Assembly: GCF_029689945.1 (NCBI RefSeq)
Contig: NZ_CP121451.1
Coordinates: 5,270,001-5,334,000 of the forward strand
Source: Paenibacillus amylolyticus
GTDB taxonomy: Bacteria > Bacillota > Bacilli > Paenibacillales > Paenibacillaceae
Reading direction: 5' to 3'
Length of the DNA stretch: 64,000 nt
Positions 36,942 to 46,941 of the stretch are shown here, piece by piece. Each line of letters begins with the position of its first letter. Positions within the stretch are counted from its first letter, which is position 1. Below the pieces are notes generated by a model. It was not told the DNA's origin and ran no database searches. It saw only the letters and a list, made by a program, of their open reading frames with translations. The translations under genes were made by a program, and so were the position numbers.

Positions 36942-38004
36942 TCGGATCCTCCCCTTGCATCATCCATGGAAGAGCTTAAGTCCACCAATTCTGTGACACC
37001 TTCACGATTCGCAAGTACAGCCGGATGTTGTCCTTCCAGCAGACTTTCCATATGTAATTGACTTTGCTCCTGTTGCACAGACACAATCGAACCTTCAGAT
37101 GCCAGAATCATTCTGAGGACATCATCTGTTGATTGTTGAACCACTTTCCAATCCCACATCCAAGATTCTGCGTTCCCCAAGCTCGTATTACGAACTAAAG
37201 ACAACACTCCCCGTTGATGTGATATGGATGGATCGTTCGCCAGATTCTCTCCAGCACGGGCCAGACTTTGAATATATACAACCGGTTTGCCAGCTTGCAG
37301 TATATCCTCTCGACTCCAGTAATGGAGCACGTTGCCTTTCTTCAACACAATCACCTGGTCTGCCAAGCGTTCTATAAGCAAAGGTTCATGGCAGGCTGTA
37401 ACGATGGATGTGCCCTCATCCTTCCATTGCCCCAATAAGGATACGACAGCCTCTTGAGCTGAGATATCCAGGCCTGATAACGGTTCATCCAGCAACAAAA
37501 CACCACCCGGTCCTGGTAACAGGGCCTGTATCAAATTCACTTTTTGCAATGTGCCCTTGGACAATAGAGTTAACTTCTGATTGATTGCGGTACCCAGATA
37601 TAAAAGCTCACTAAGTTCACTAATCCGCCCACGCAGTACTTCGGGGCGAATGCCCCGAATACGCCCATCTCCCACAAGTACTCTATTGAAGTGAATGGTA
37701 AACGTGGTAAGCCATCGACTGCGTATTTCACAGAACTACCTTTTATTGTACGCTGAATCGATCCGTTATCAGGCAACAAAATACCCGCCAATATACGTAA
37801 CAATGTACTTTTGCCCGAGCCGTTTCGGCCAACAAGCACAGCACATTCACCCTGCTTCACTCCCAGATTAATTTGATTCAGTACTTGAGCCGTGCCTAAT
37901 CGTTTGCCTACTTGTTGAAGCCTTATCCCTCGACCAGTTGATTCTGGTGCAGCTTGCACGGAATTCCTGTAAAGTCTGCGTGTACTCCATATCACTGGAA
38001 TCAC
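36938..38004 (-). CDS. ABC transporter ATP-binding protein, frameshifted
   Basis: ATPase of 355 residues after repair at CCC 37664-37666 (restoring [18 protein letters not shown]). Walker [10 protein letters not shown] (about 60), signature altered to [11 protein letters not shown], Walker [13 protein letters not shown] (about 180), and the switch His in TACHEP. Beyond the ATPase core about 130 residues of unknown function follow. The start overlaps the argS stop, so the transporter may be co-transcribed with argS, an odd pairing. Confidence 0.82.
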
Positions 38005-39729
38005 ATCCGTTCTGGGGCCTGCACACCAAGCAAATACAGACTGTGCGAGAGTCGTTCAGCGGTACGCTCAGCCAATGCCACACGGAAGGTTCTTTCATCT
38101 GATGGCGCATCTGCAATCCGTTCAGCGTGATAGAAGCGGTTGAACGCTTGAGCGACATCTATTGCATATTTGGCAATGACCGAAGGCTCATTCCGATAAA
38201 TTGCTTTTGCCAGATACTCGGGATATTCACTGAGCAGTTTCAGCAACGCCCAAGAGGTATCTCCAATTATGAATGGAGTGCTCACTGTTTCATTTTCACC
38301 ATCTGCAAGGTTGGTGTCCGTTAGATGGTTTTCATTTTCCACACGGACTGCCTCTCGTGCCTTGGCAAGTACACTTTGAATCCGGGCATGGGTATATTGC
38401 ACATAAGGTCCGGTCTCTCCTTCAAAGCTCACCGCATCTTCCAGTGAGAAGTCTACGTCGTTTAACCGATAATTACGCAGATCACCGAAAATAATGGCAC
38501 CTACACCTACAGCCTCGGCTACCTTCTGAGGATTGTCCAGATTCGGGTTTTTCTCCTGAATAATCTGCAAAGCACGAGCGACTGCCTCATCCAGCACTTC
38601 CTGCAAGAAGACGACTTTACCCCGGCGTGTAGACATTTTTCGTCCCTCAAAACGCATTAATCCAAACGGAATATGTTCACACTTCGCAGACCACTCATGC
38701 CCCATACGGGATAAGACCGCAAATACCTGCCGAAAATGAAGTTTCTGCTCGCCTCCGACCACGTATAACAACCGATCTGCCTTCATCACCTCATGACGAT
38801 AGACCGCCGTAGCCAAATCCCGTGTGGGATAGATTGTGGTTCCGTCTTTTTGATAATCAGGCACGGGGCATGTTCTCATCCTCCAGTCGTACCACGAGTG
38901 CTCCATCACTCTCTTCAAGCAAACCTTTCGCCTGGAGTTCTTCAACCACCGCGCCCATCTTGTCATTGTAAAAGCTCTCGCCCAGCGTATGATCGAACTT
39001 TACATTCAGACGTTCATACATCCGGTTGAATTCCTGCATGCTCACTTCCACAAAGAAGGCCCATAACCGCTGTGCTTCTTCATCCCCTTGCTCCAGCTTG
39101 CGGAACCACTCCCGTGCCTCAATCTCCAGAGAAGGATCGTTCTCCGCCTCATCGTGGAAGCGCACATACAACTCCAGGGACGTACGGATCGGGTCTGCCT
39201 GCAACGCTTCATCATTGCCCCACCGCTTGTATGCTGCGATCTGCTTGCCAAACTGGGTGCCCCAGTCTCCCAGATGATTCACACTTACAGAAGTATAACC
39301 CGCTTCGTTATACAATCGATACAGTGCTGCACCAATTACAGTAGAACGCAAATGTCCAATTCCGAAGGGTTTTGCGATGTTAGGGGAAGACATATCAATC
39401 ACAACACGTGAACCTTGACCAATCTGAAGCTTGCCAAATGTTGCATTCTCCAGTTCGTTTAGCAGATTCGGTGCGATCTTCTCCCGATTGAAACGGATAT
39501 TTACATACGGCCCGGCGGGAGTCGCTTCAATTCCAGAGGCCTGCAAGCCAGTTGCGAGCTCAGTCGCAATGACTGCTGGTGCTTTTTTTAATGACTTCGC
39601 CAATGCAAAACAAGGGAATGCTGCATCCCCCATCTCCGCCTGAGGTGGGACCTCCAGTAATCTCAGAACCTCTTCTTCATTCAATCCCGTTAAAGGGGCA
39701 ATTTCGGCCGCAGCCTGCTTCATCAACAT
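38001..39729 (-). CDS. argS: Arginyl-tRNA synthetase, two frameshifts
   Basis: Class I synthetase charging tRNA-Arg, 576 residues after repair. Seen: the HIGH-type motif [13 protein letters not shown], the catalytic region [13 protein letters not shown], the KMSKS-type loop [12 protein letters not shown] and the C-terminal DALR anticodon domain ending [11 protein letters not shown]. Two losses, at G4 38865-38868 and T5 38847-38851, break [19 protein letters not shown]. An essential gene, so this is strong evidence the indels are errors. The start was taken as the ATG 39727-39729, with AAGGAG 8 bases upstream. A T-box leader precedes it. Confidence 0.95.
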
Positions 39730-39773
39730 GTCGAACACTCCTTATCCATTCTATATAAGCTGAAAATAAACAC

Positions 39774-40099
39774 AAAAAAGCTCTCGTCTCTACATAAGAG
39801 ACGAGAGCTGACTTAACAGTTCCCGCGGTACCACTCTAGGTGAACAGTTACTCTTACTATGCATCAACATGCATAGTAAGAGTAACTGTTCCGCTCGATG
39901 CGTATAACGGTCGCAAGCCGGGTTACCCTCAGACAGATCTGGCCAATCCCCATCGGAATGCGCACATCTTTTCGGATAACCATCTAACGGGTGCGGTTCA
40001 CTCAGGTCATGTCATACCGGCTTCCACCTCTCCCGGCTCGCTGTCATGTATGGATCTGGTTACTCTCCCGATCATTGATGTTCTTTGTTTCAATTCATT
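39774..40099 (-). promoter_or_regulatory. T-box riboswitch leader of argS
   Basis: Minus-strand leader. The T-box core AGAGTGGTACCGCGG lies at 39823-39837 (pairs with uncharged tRNA acceptor end). The terminator GCTCTCGTCTC / GAGACGAGAGC plus TTTTTT lies at 39774-39808. Stem I shows AGAGTA and AGCGAGCCGGGAGAGGTGG elements near 40035-40065, and a GAACCGCACC segment in which CGC would be an arginine specifier (inferred). Between stem I and the core sits a perfect 23-bp hairpin, 39842-39864 with 39869-39891, loop of four bases. Confidence 0.92.
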
Positions 40100-40105
40100 G
40101 CCATC

Positions 40106-40134
40106 ATTATACATACCTTGGTCTGATCTGGCAA
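40106..40134 (-). promoter_or_regulatory. Sigma-A promoter of the argS leader
   Basis: Minus strand: -35 TTGCCA (40129-40134), 17-base spacer, -10 TATAAT (40106-40111). Confidence 0.8.
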
Positions 40135-40186
40135 CCAGAGGATTTTAGCCAAGATGAATGCACTCGCTGATGCAGAAAAATGCACA

Positions 40187-40263
40187 TTAAAAATCCCCTC
40201 CAGAAGATAACGTCTAAGCACATCGTCGCAGATGTCTTAGGTTCCGCTACATTCTCGAAGGGG
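40187..40263 (-). terminator. Probable terminator of the Cys-rich protein gene
   Basis: Outer arms TCCCC/GGGGA enclose an inner stem CTAAG-ACATC / GATGT-CTTAG, then TTTTT on the minus strand. Imperfect, but the only candidate between the Cys-rich gene and the argS promoter. Confidence 0.45.
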
Positions 40264-40307
40264 ACCAACATAATTATCCGTTTTATTACATTTCAAAGAA
40301 TATATAT

Positions 40308-40643
40308 TTACGCAACGGCTGCCATCAACCGGCAAGCTTCTGCACATCTGCGGCAAGCCTCTGCACATGCTTGGCAATGACCATGCTGGTGTTTGCCACA
40401 CTCTGCGGCGCAAGCTTCACAAGCTTTCACACACAATTCGCATATTTCGGCAATGAAATCACTTCCACGTGTCATTGCTTGTGCAGCAAAGCTGCAGATC
40501 TCCGCACATTCCCGATTCAAACGAATGCAGTCACGCAGCATCGCCAGATCATATTCTTTCAGACTCGATATGTAACATACGTTGCAAGCATTCATGCACT
40601 CCAGGCAAGCATCGATACATTGTTGATATTGTTGTTGTGTCAT
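40308..40643 (-). CDS. Four-helix Cys-rich copper-storage-type protein (DUF326)
   Basis: A 111-residue protein with Cys spaced along four helices: CIDACLECMNACNVC, CIRLNRECAEIC, CELCVKACEACAAEC and CQACAEACRRCAEAC. This matches the DUF326/Csp3-type cytosolic copper-storage family, in which Cys line the inside of a helix bundle and bind many Cu(I) ions. No Tat or Sec signal, so it is cytosolic. GGGAGGT lies 8 bases before the ATG. It neighbours a CobW metallochaperone, so this corner looks devoted to metal handling. Confidence 0.88.
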   Translation of the reverse strand: MTQQQYQQCIDACLECMNACNVCYISSLKEYDLAMLRDCIRLNRECAEICSFAAQAMTRGSDFIAEICELCVKACEACAAECGKHQHGHCQACAEACRRCAEACRLMAAVA

Positions 40644-40716
40644 TTAAAGTTACCTCCCAGGCAAAGTTTGCTATGCTTCTTAATACCCAGTTGGGAGGAA
40701 TATTGAATCATCTAAC

Positions 40717-41847
40717 CTACTTTATCGCTTCCAATTCCAGTAATTGGTCACGAATGACAGTCTGGTCAAAATGTTCACCTATAAACACAGCAACATTCGG
40801 AACATCTCCCTGAGGTGTGATCTTCATGTAGTCCGATTCGCGGTAGGCATACTGGAACCAGAAGCGACTCGCCGTGTCACTAAACGATAAAATGCCCTTT
40901 GCTCGATACACATCCCGTGGCAGTGCGGATACAAATTGTTCAAACGCCTCGCTGTTCACCGGATGACTGAAATAGTGCGTATATACCATGACATGTTCGT
41001 GTGAGGCATGAGGAGCGGAATGCTCATGAGCGTGGTCATGGGCCTCGCCATGGCTATGGGATAGGTCAGTATTGGCAACATTGCTTTCGACTGGATGATG
41101 TGTATGCTCAGATTCATGACCATGACTGCATCCATGTGTTCCACAGGTTTCCGTATGTACATGACGCTCTTGTTGAACATGCTTCCCTGCTTCAGAAGCT
41201 GAATCACGCACGTGCACGTCTGCCCCGCTGCGAAGCAACAGATCCATGTCCACCTCACATTTGACTGTAGGGATTACAGGTGCGAAGCCATTCCATTTTG
41301 CCAAAAGCTGTTCCAGATCTTGTAGTTCCTGTACACTCACCCGATCCGTTTTGTTCAAAAGAAGCACAGACGCACAACGAATCTGCTCCTGCATCAGTTT
41401 GAACGTCTGCCCCTTTTGTTCCTGATACAAACCAGACAAATGTGCTGCATCCACAACAGTAATCAGACTTTTCAGTTCCAGACGCATGTAAAGTGATGTC
41501 TCCGTGACCGCATCCAGAATCTCCATTGGATTCGCTGCACCGGTTGCTTCAATGATGATGACATCAGGTGATTCCTCCTGAACGAGATCAGCAAGTTGCA
41601 ATCCCAGGTCACCACGTACGGTACAACAGATGCATCCACCCAACATCTCTGTCATGGGAACGGTGGAATCTACAATCTGACCATCCAGATTGACTTCGCC
41701 TAACTCATTCATTACTACTGCGGGACGCAATCCCTGCTGTTGCCAGTGTTCGATCAACTGAACAAGCAGTGTTGTTTTGCCACTTCCCAAAAAACCTGAA
41801 AGTATATATACAGGTATGGATTGTTCTTTTAAAATCGTTTCATTCAT
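40717..41847 (-). CDS. CobW/ZNG-family GTP-dependent metallochaperone
   Basis: COG0523 GTPase of 376 residues. P-loop GFLGSGKTT (about 18-26), metal site GGCICC (about 70-75, the CxCC signature), Walker B-like IIIEATG and G4 NKTD (about 166). A His/Asp/Glu-rich linker at about 210-275 contains 20 or more His, followed by the CobW C-terminal domain (ending FDQTVIRDQLLELEAIK). It inserts or allocates Zn or another metal. Such members are often under Zur control; no Zur box was recognised upstream. Confidence 0.9.
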   Translation of the reverse strand: MNETILKEQSIPVYILSGFLGSGKTTLLVQLIEHWQQQGLRPAVVMNELGEVNLDGQIVDSTVPMTEMLGGCICCTVRGDLGLQLADLVQEESPDVIIIEATGAANPMEILDAVTETSLYMRLELKSLITVVDAAHLSGLYQEQKGQTFKLMQEQIRCASVLLLNKTDRVSVQELQDLEQLLAKWNGFAPVIPTVKCEVDMDLLLRSGADVHVRDSASEAGKHVQQERHVHTETCGTHGCSHGHESEHTHHPVESNVANTDLSHSHGEAHDHAHEHSAPHASHEHVMVYTHYFSHPVNSEAFEQFVSALPRDVYRAKGILSFSDTASRFWFQYAYRESDYMKITPQGDVPNVAVFIGEHFDQTVIRDQLLELEAIK

Positions 41848-42018
41848 GCGTATACACCTCTCTGATTGTGCTTCTTGTAACCTGATCTATCTGTATCTAG
41901 CGAGTGTACACCATCCCGCATTCGTTGTGCAATAACGTACAACTCTTTCCCCATGCATTGCCTGATTGTTGCGGATGGTCTATGCTATGAGGACATGTGG
42001 ATTGAAGGAGGAAGTTTC

Positions 42019-42537
42019 ATGACTAATTCAGTGGAACAACATCGCCAGGAAGCGCCAACCACGGTATCGTGCATGATTGTTACAGTGTCTGACACGCGCA
42101 CCAAAGACACCGATACCAGTGGCCAGCTCATGCACCAGCTTCTGAATGAAGCGGGATATGAGATTGTTGATTACATCATCACACCTGATGAAACAGAGAA
42201 TATTCGAAGCATCTTGCAGGATGCAGCCGTTCGTGATGATATTGAAGCCGTGCTGCTTAGCGGCGGAACAGGAATTGCACCCCGAGATACAACTTACGAA
42301 GCAGTATCCTCCCTGCTTGACAAGGAACTTCCGGGCTTCGGTGAGATCTTCCGATTTCTCAGTTACACCGAAGATATCGGTTCAGCTGCGATCCTGAGCA
42401 GAGCCGTCGCTGGTACGATTGGACGCACAGCTGTATTTTCCATGCCGGGTTCCAAAGGGGCCGTCAAATTGGCCATGGAAAAACTCATCTTGCCTGAATT
42501 GCGGCATGTCATGCGTGAAATATATAAACCCGTCTGA
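42019..42537 (+). CDS. moaB: Molybdopterin adenylyltransferase MoaB
   Basis: MoaB/Mog family enzyme, 172 residues, adenylating molybdopterin in molybdenum cofactor synthesis. Motifs: MIVTVSDTRTKDTDTSG, the glycine turn LLSGGTGIAPRDTTYEA (about 88-104) and VFSMPGSKGAVKLAME near the end. GGAGG lies 7 bases before the ATG; an upstream in-frame ATG has none. A single gene with its own terminator; no other moa gene is in the window. Confidence 0.92.
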   Translation: MTNSVEQHRQEAPTTVSCMIVTVSDTRTKDTDTSGQLMHQLLNEAGYEIVDYIITPDETENIRSILQDAAVRDDIEAVLLSGGTGIAPRDTTYEAVSSLLDKELPGFGEIFRFLSYTEDIGSAAILSRAVAGTIGRTAVFSMPGSKGAVKLAMEKLILPELRHVMREIYKPV

Positions 42538-42556
42538 AGGATCAGACGGGTTTTTC
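42526..42556 (+). terminator. Terminator overlapping the moaB stop
   Basis: AAACCCGTCTGA-AGG-ATCAGACGGGTTTTT; the stop TGA lies in the left arm. Strong stem and T run. Confidence 0.9.
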
Positions 42557-42604
42557 AGGTTTATTTTCAGCTGTATGGTAAAGTCCGAAGGATGCTCGCT
42601 CTGC

Positions 42605-43159
42605 TTACTTTAGTTGCCCCAGTACATGTTGGAACACCTGCATAACATCCTGTTCATACTTGTCCTTTTCCCCACCCGAAGCCGTATACACGAGTGAGAC
42701 GTATCCTTTGCTGCGAATCGTTGTCCGGCCAAGTGCATTCTCCAAAACAGCCTCATCACGATTCTCACTATACATTTGTTTCATGCTGGCAGCCCGGGTT
42801 GCTGTATCACTGAAAATGTGAACTTTCACGATGTGTCTGCCACTTCCATTTAACAAATAGAGATAAGAAATCCCACCATGCCCGTCATCGGCCGTCATAT
42901 TATTCATCAGCTGAATGCCTTTTGCTTCAAAACTCTTACTGATCTCACTCACCAATTCACCGTTTAAGCCATGTCCTTGATTCTGTGCTCGCATATTCCC
43001 TTCATCTGTCGCTTCACGGGTGTAGACCTTCCGCTCCTGCTCAATGGATGATGCCGAACAAGCCACCAGGGAACAGACACTCGTGATCAATACTGCACTT
43101 ACAAGTACAGATCTCATTGTTCTTCGAAACAGATTTCGCCCTTTTCTACCCAACCACAT
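42605..43159 (-). CDS. Putative lipoprotein
   Basis: A 184-residue secreted lipoprotein. The start (ATG with AAAGGAAGG 6 bases upstream) gives a basic N-region, a hydrophobic core and a lipobox SLVAC near residue 34. The mature part (KSFEAKGIQLMNNMTADDGH ... KVHIFSDTATRAASMKQMYS) has no family I recognise. Converges on moaB. Confidence 0.75.
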   Translation of the reverse strand: MWLGRKGRNLFRRTMRSVLVSAVLITSVCSLVACSASSIEQERKVYTREATDEGNMRAQNQGHGLNGELVSEISKSFEAKGIQLMNNMTADDGHGGISYLYLLNGSGRHIVKVHIFSDTATRAASMKQMYSENRDEAVLENALGRTTIRSKGYVSLVYTASGGEKDKYEQDVMQVFQHVLGQLK

Positions 43160-43233
43160 GCTAATCCTTCCTTTCCAGCCACGTGTACTGTGACACAATC
43201 AGGTAAAATTAGCATGTCTAAGGACTTGGAATC

Positions 43234-44253
43234 TTATGCGGATGGCACATCTGAAACTGTATTGACCACAGTTCGACCTACTGCACCACCTTGGAGTATC
43301 GTCTCAAGCGTATGAGGCAACTCATCTAAAGAAATTTCACGGATTCCCAGTTCCAGCGCGCGCTCCGGTTTCCATTCTCCGCCAAGCAGTTTCCACAAGC
43401 GCTCCCGACGTTCCATCGGACAATATACAGAGTCTATACCAATAAGCTGGATCCCACGTAAAATAAACGGAAGTACCGTGGATTCAAAGTTTGTGCCACC
43501 CGTTAACCCGGATACCGCAAGCGCGCCTCCGTATTGAATCTGTTTCAATCGCTCCGCGAGAGCTGGTCCACCTGTTGGATCAACAATGCCCGCCCACAGC
43601 TGTTTCCCCATGGCTCCTTTCGCTGGAGCATCAGCTTGTTCACGCGTGATCACCTCGGAGGCTCCCAGGTTTCGGAGCAATGACTCCTCCTGATCCTTCT
43701 TGCCGGTGCTGGCTGTTACTTCAAAACCAAGTTTCGCCAAGATTGCAACGGCCATACTTCCAACGCCACCTGTTGCACCCGTAACCAGAATCTTGCCCAT
43801 CTCCGGTGTAACTCCAGCTTGCAAAAGCGCATCTACCGAAAGTGCAGCCGTGAATCCTGCGGTTCCAATCGCCATGGCTTCTTTCTCACTGAGACCCGGT
43901 GGCAGCGGCACCAGCCATTCACTGCGCAGACGCGCATACTCGCTGTACCCTCCGTAATGGGATACACCCGGTTCGAATCCTGTACTGATCACCCGATCTC
44001 CTGGTGCAAAACGTCCACTTACCGACTCCTCTACCGTTCCGGCCAGATCGATTCCGGGTACAATTGGGTATTCGCGAACAACGCCCCCTTTTTCAAGCGT
44101 CGCGAGTCCGTCTTTATAATTGACACTGGAATATTGCACCTGTACCGTTACATCTCCATTTGGCAGATCTTCCTGCTTCAGTTGCTCTATGGCGGCTTTC
44201 ACTCCGCCCTGTTCTTCTTGTCGGACAACATATGCGTTAAACTTGTTTTTCAT
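43234..44253 (-). CDS. Acryloyl-CoA reductase / YhdH-type zinc-free quinone oxidoreductase
   Basis: MDR superfamily oxidoreductase of 339 residues: VNYKDGLATLEKGGV (about 45), VPGIDLAGTVEES (about 65), the NADPH loop VTGATGGVGSMAVAIL (about 153) and the C-terminal RTVVNTV. Zinc ligands of alcohol dehydrogenases are missing. Best match is the YhdH/AcuI type that reduces acrylyl-CoA or quinone-like enones. AAGGAG lies 9 bases before the ATG. No linked genes. Confidence 0.88.
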   Translation of the reverse strand: MKNKFNAYVVRQEEQGGVKAAIEQLKQEDLPNGDVTVQVQYSSVNYKDGLATLEKGGVVREYPIVPGIDLAGTVEESVSGRFAPGDRVISTGFEPGVSHYGGYSEYARLRSEWLVPLPPGLSEKEAMAIGTAGFTAALSVDALLQAGVTPEMGKILVTGATGGVGSMAVAILAKLGFEVTASTGKKDQEESLLRNLGASEVITREQADAPAKGAMGKQLWAGIVDPTGGPALAERLKQIQYGGALAVSGLTGGTNFESTVLPFILRGIQLIGIDSVYCPMERRERLWKLLGGEWKPERALELGIREISLDELPHTLETILQGGAVGRTVVNTVSDVPSA

Positions 44254-44335
44254 TAATAGCCACTCCTTCTACTGAGTTTTATATATCTTTCCATTAAGCA
44301 CATGAATTGTTCGCATTCAGGCTTTAACGTAATGT

Positions 44336-44989
44336 TCACGCTCTGTCTTTCCTGAGCGTCAACAGATAGAGTAGTAGACCCACAATGGGGATAATGCCTG
44401 CCACTGCCCAAGCTGGTGAACGTCGACTGCTTCTGGCGTCCCTGTATATCGCAATCACGGAAAGCAAGGTCAGCAGTACAAAATCAATGGTCATGATATG
44501 TACAAAGGAAGAGTGTTTGAACGCGTCCATATATACATCCGGATGACCTTGCATCAGGGCATAGCATGCTGTCCCCAGCGTTAACAGCAGAAGGACTACA
44601 TGCGTCAGCTTGTGGGCCGCTACCCGTGCAATTCCCGACTCCCGCTGCCGACCAAAATGCAAGCTGGCATAACCCGACGTTCTATTGGCGGATGATGACC
44701 ATACGTAATAGGGAAGCAGCGCAAAAGCACCCAGTCCAAAAGACAGCAAGACAAAAGGCCAAGCGGGTACACGTGCACCTCGTGCTTTTACAGATGTTCT
44801 TAACAACATACAGGCATAAACTGCCGGAAAAATACCTAACCACGAAAACACAGTAAGCAACCAGGGCTCTTTACTTTGCATTGTGATCAGTTCTTGGAAT
44901 ATCGGATCACTTCCAGGTGACTGCCCCGGTGCCAACAACAATGCATAGGCAATGAAAGCGATCCAGACCAGGCCCAATATCCATCTCAT
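44336..44989 (-). CDS. Hypothetical membrane protein (217 aa)
   Basis: Integral membrane protein with six hydrophobic segments (about 3-20, 45-62, 77-95, 125-147, 163-183 and 193-210). The start is the Met with AAAGGAGG 7 bases upstream. It contains WSSSANRTSGYASLHFGRQR as a hydrophilic loop. No family is recognised and no operon partner seen. Confidence 0.65.
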   Translation of the reverse strand: MRWILGLVWIAFIAYALLLAPGQSPGSDPIFQELITMQSKEPWLLTVFSWLGIFPAVYACMLLRTSVKARGARVPAWPFVLLSFGLGAFALLPYYVWSSSANRTSGYASLHFGRQRESGIARVAAHKLTHVVLLLLTLGTACYALMQGHPDVYMDAFKHSSFVHIMTIDFVLLTLLSVIAIYRDARSSRRSPAWAVAGIIPIVGLLLYLLTLRKDRA

Positions 44990-45229
44990 GTCTGCACCTC
45001 CTTTTACTTTCATCCCCTACAGCTGTGGGATTGAATCAATCGTTGCAGAATTTGGCGTCTCCTGCGCTTTCCCGAGAAATAATGTTTGCTTGTACCCGCA
45101 CCCTCTAGAATTGCGGATGACCATTATCAGTATAGCCTGCTACCTTGGCGGTCTGTCCGTGAGATTTCTTACATCATTGGTCCATCTCATCGGGTCGTTG
45201 AAGAAGAACGTATACACTTTATGACCATC

Positions 45230-45268
45230 AAAAAGGCATAAGCCAGTAATTGTCCCTGGTTATGCCTC
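45230..45268 (-). terminator. Terminator of pncB
   Basis: AGGCATAACCAG faces CTGGCTTATGCCT, then TTTTTGATGG on the minus strand. Confidence 0.8.
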
Positions 45269-45289
45269 TCTGTAATGCTTATGTGTTGA

Positions 45290-46743
45290 TCATTCCTCGG
45301 TGGATTTCACATGTTCCGCAATAAGCTTCTGCTTCATATTCCATGCCGCAGGGCTGATGTTCACACGGTAGATCTCCGGGTTGAGCTTCCGTTGGTACTC
45401 CGGCCAGAAGAGGTTCATCTGTTCCCGGTGGTACGCCCGAATCTCATCCAGATTAGGCAGCTCATATACTTTGCGTCCATTTACAAAGATTGGCTCCAGC
45501 ATATTGATAGCTTCGTAGCGGGTAACCGTCTTTTTAAGGTAAGGGTGTAGCGGGTTGAACAGCTTGAGCGGTCCGCCCTGTAGCGGCTGCTCTTCATCAG
45601 GATAGCAGATATAATCTGCAATCGCTTTGCCATGTTTCGGATCAATGATTCGGAACACTTCTTTTTTACCTGGCGTGGACACCTTTTCAGGGTTAGCCGA
45701 TATTTTGATCGTAGGCAGCATGGCACCGTCCACTTCACGCTCCACCAATTTGTATACTCCACCCAAAGATGGCTGGTCGGAAGCGGTAATCAACTGTGTG
45801 CCGACACCCCATGTATCAATCCGTGCTCCCTGAGCCTTCAGGTTGAAAATCGTATTTTCATCCAAATCATTGGATGCTACAATTTTCACATAATCCAGGC
45901 CAGCCTCATCCAGCATTTGACGTGCCTGAATGGACAAGTACGCCAAGTCACCACTGTCCAGACGAATCGCATTCATCTTTTTGCCTTGGCTCTCCAACTT
46001 CTTGGCGGTTTTGATGGCATGAGGTACCCCACTATTCAACGTGTCAAAGGTATCGACCAACAATGTAACCTGATCCGGCAACACTTTGGCATACACGTCA
46101 AACGCCTCCTGTTCACTCATAAAGCTCTGTACCCAGGAATGGGCATGTGTGCCTGCTGTTGGGATTCCGAAGCGCTCTCCGGCCAGCATATTAGACGTTG
46201 CATGGAAGCCTGCTACATACGAAGCACGTGCGCCCCAGATGGCAGCATCGGCTTCCTGTGCACGCCGTGTACCAAATTCGAGTAACGTATCCTGCTGTGC
46301 TACCTGTTTGATCCGCGAAGCCTTGGTTGCAATCAACGTCTGATAATTCATGAAGTTAAGTATCGCCGTCTCCACCAATTGTGTCTCCATAATGGAGCCT
46401 TCTACCCGAATGAGCGGTTCGTCAGGGAAAACAACGGCCCCCTCCTTCATGGAATGAATCGTCCCCTGAAACGAAAACTGGAGCAATTCTTCCAGAAAGG
46501 CCGGATCGTAATTTTCCTCTTGTTTGGATAAAAATTTGATGTCGTCCATCGTAAACCGAAGCTGGCTGATATAGTTCACAATTCGTTCCAATCCGGCAAA
46601 TACTGCATACCCGTTGCCAAAGGAAGCTTACGGAAATAGGCTTCAAATACTGCCTTCCGCTTGTGCGTACCATTCACCCAATGGGCGTACATCATATTGA
46701 TCTGATATTTATCCGTATGTAAAGCCAGGCTAGTTGTCTGCAT
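45290..46743 (-). CDS. pncB: Nicotinate phosphoribosyltransferase, frameshifted
   Basis: ATP-assisted enzyme making nicotinate mononucleotide in NAD salvage; 484 residues after repair. The N-terminus LALHTDKYQINMMYAHWVNG, ALEFGTRRAQEADAAIWGAR-like core (FGTRRAQEADAA), LDSGDLAYLS and VGTQLITASDQPSLGGVYKL are family hallmarks. One base is missing at AAA 46619-46621, splitting KLPFGNGYAVFAGLERI. AGAGAGG lies 8 bases before the chosen ATG (46741-46743). It follows pncA, which supplies its substrate. Confidence 0.95.
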
Positions 46744-46941
46744 TTGTCTCATCCTCTCTGACTTCCGCTCGTGCCCACAGATTTCGTTTGCGGACACGGG
46801 TTAACATATGGAGACTTATTCTTCATGATTCTGTTCATCCGCATTAAACAAACAAGTCTCCCTTAAAAAAACACTATACACCATTCACCACATTCATCCG
46901 GTTCCTAACAGGAAGTCAGGCAAACTGGACTATCGATTAGA

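Noticed and set aside
38001..39729. Reading argS, pgsA, miaB, recX and others as pseudogenes
   Set aside because: Single-base repairs in homopolymers restore the complete family sequences, and several are essential. Sequencing error is the simpler explanation.
45632..46285. 217-codon plus-strand ORF opposite pncB
   Set aside because: Antisense to a well-conserved enzyme; no supporting signal.
46810..46861. GGAGACTT/AAGTCTCC repeat between pncA and pncB as an NAD riboswitch or terminator
   Set aside because: No T run on the minus strand and no match to NAD riboswitch cores I know; kept only as a note.
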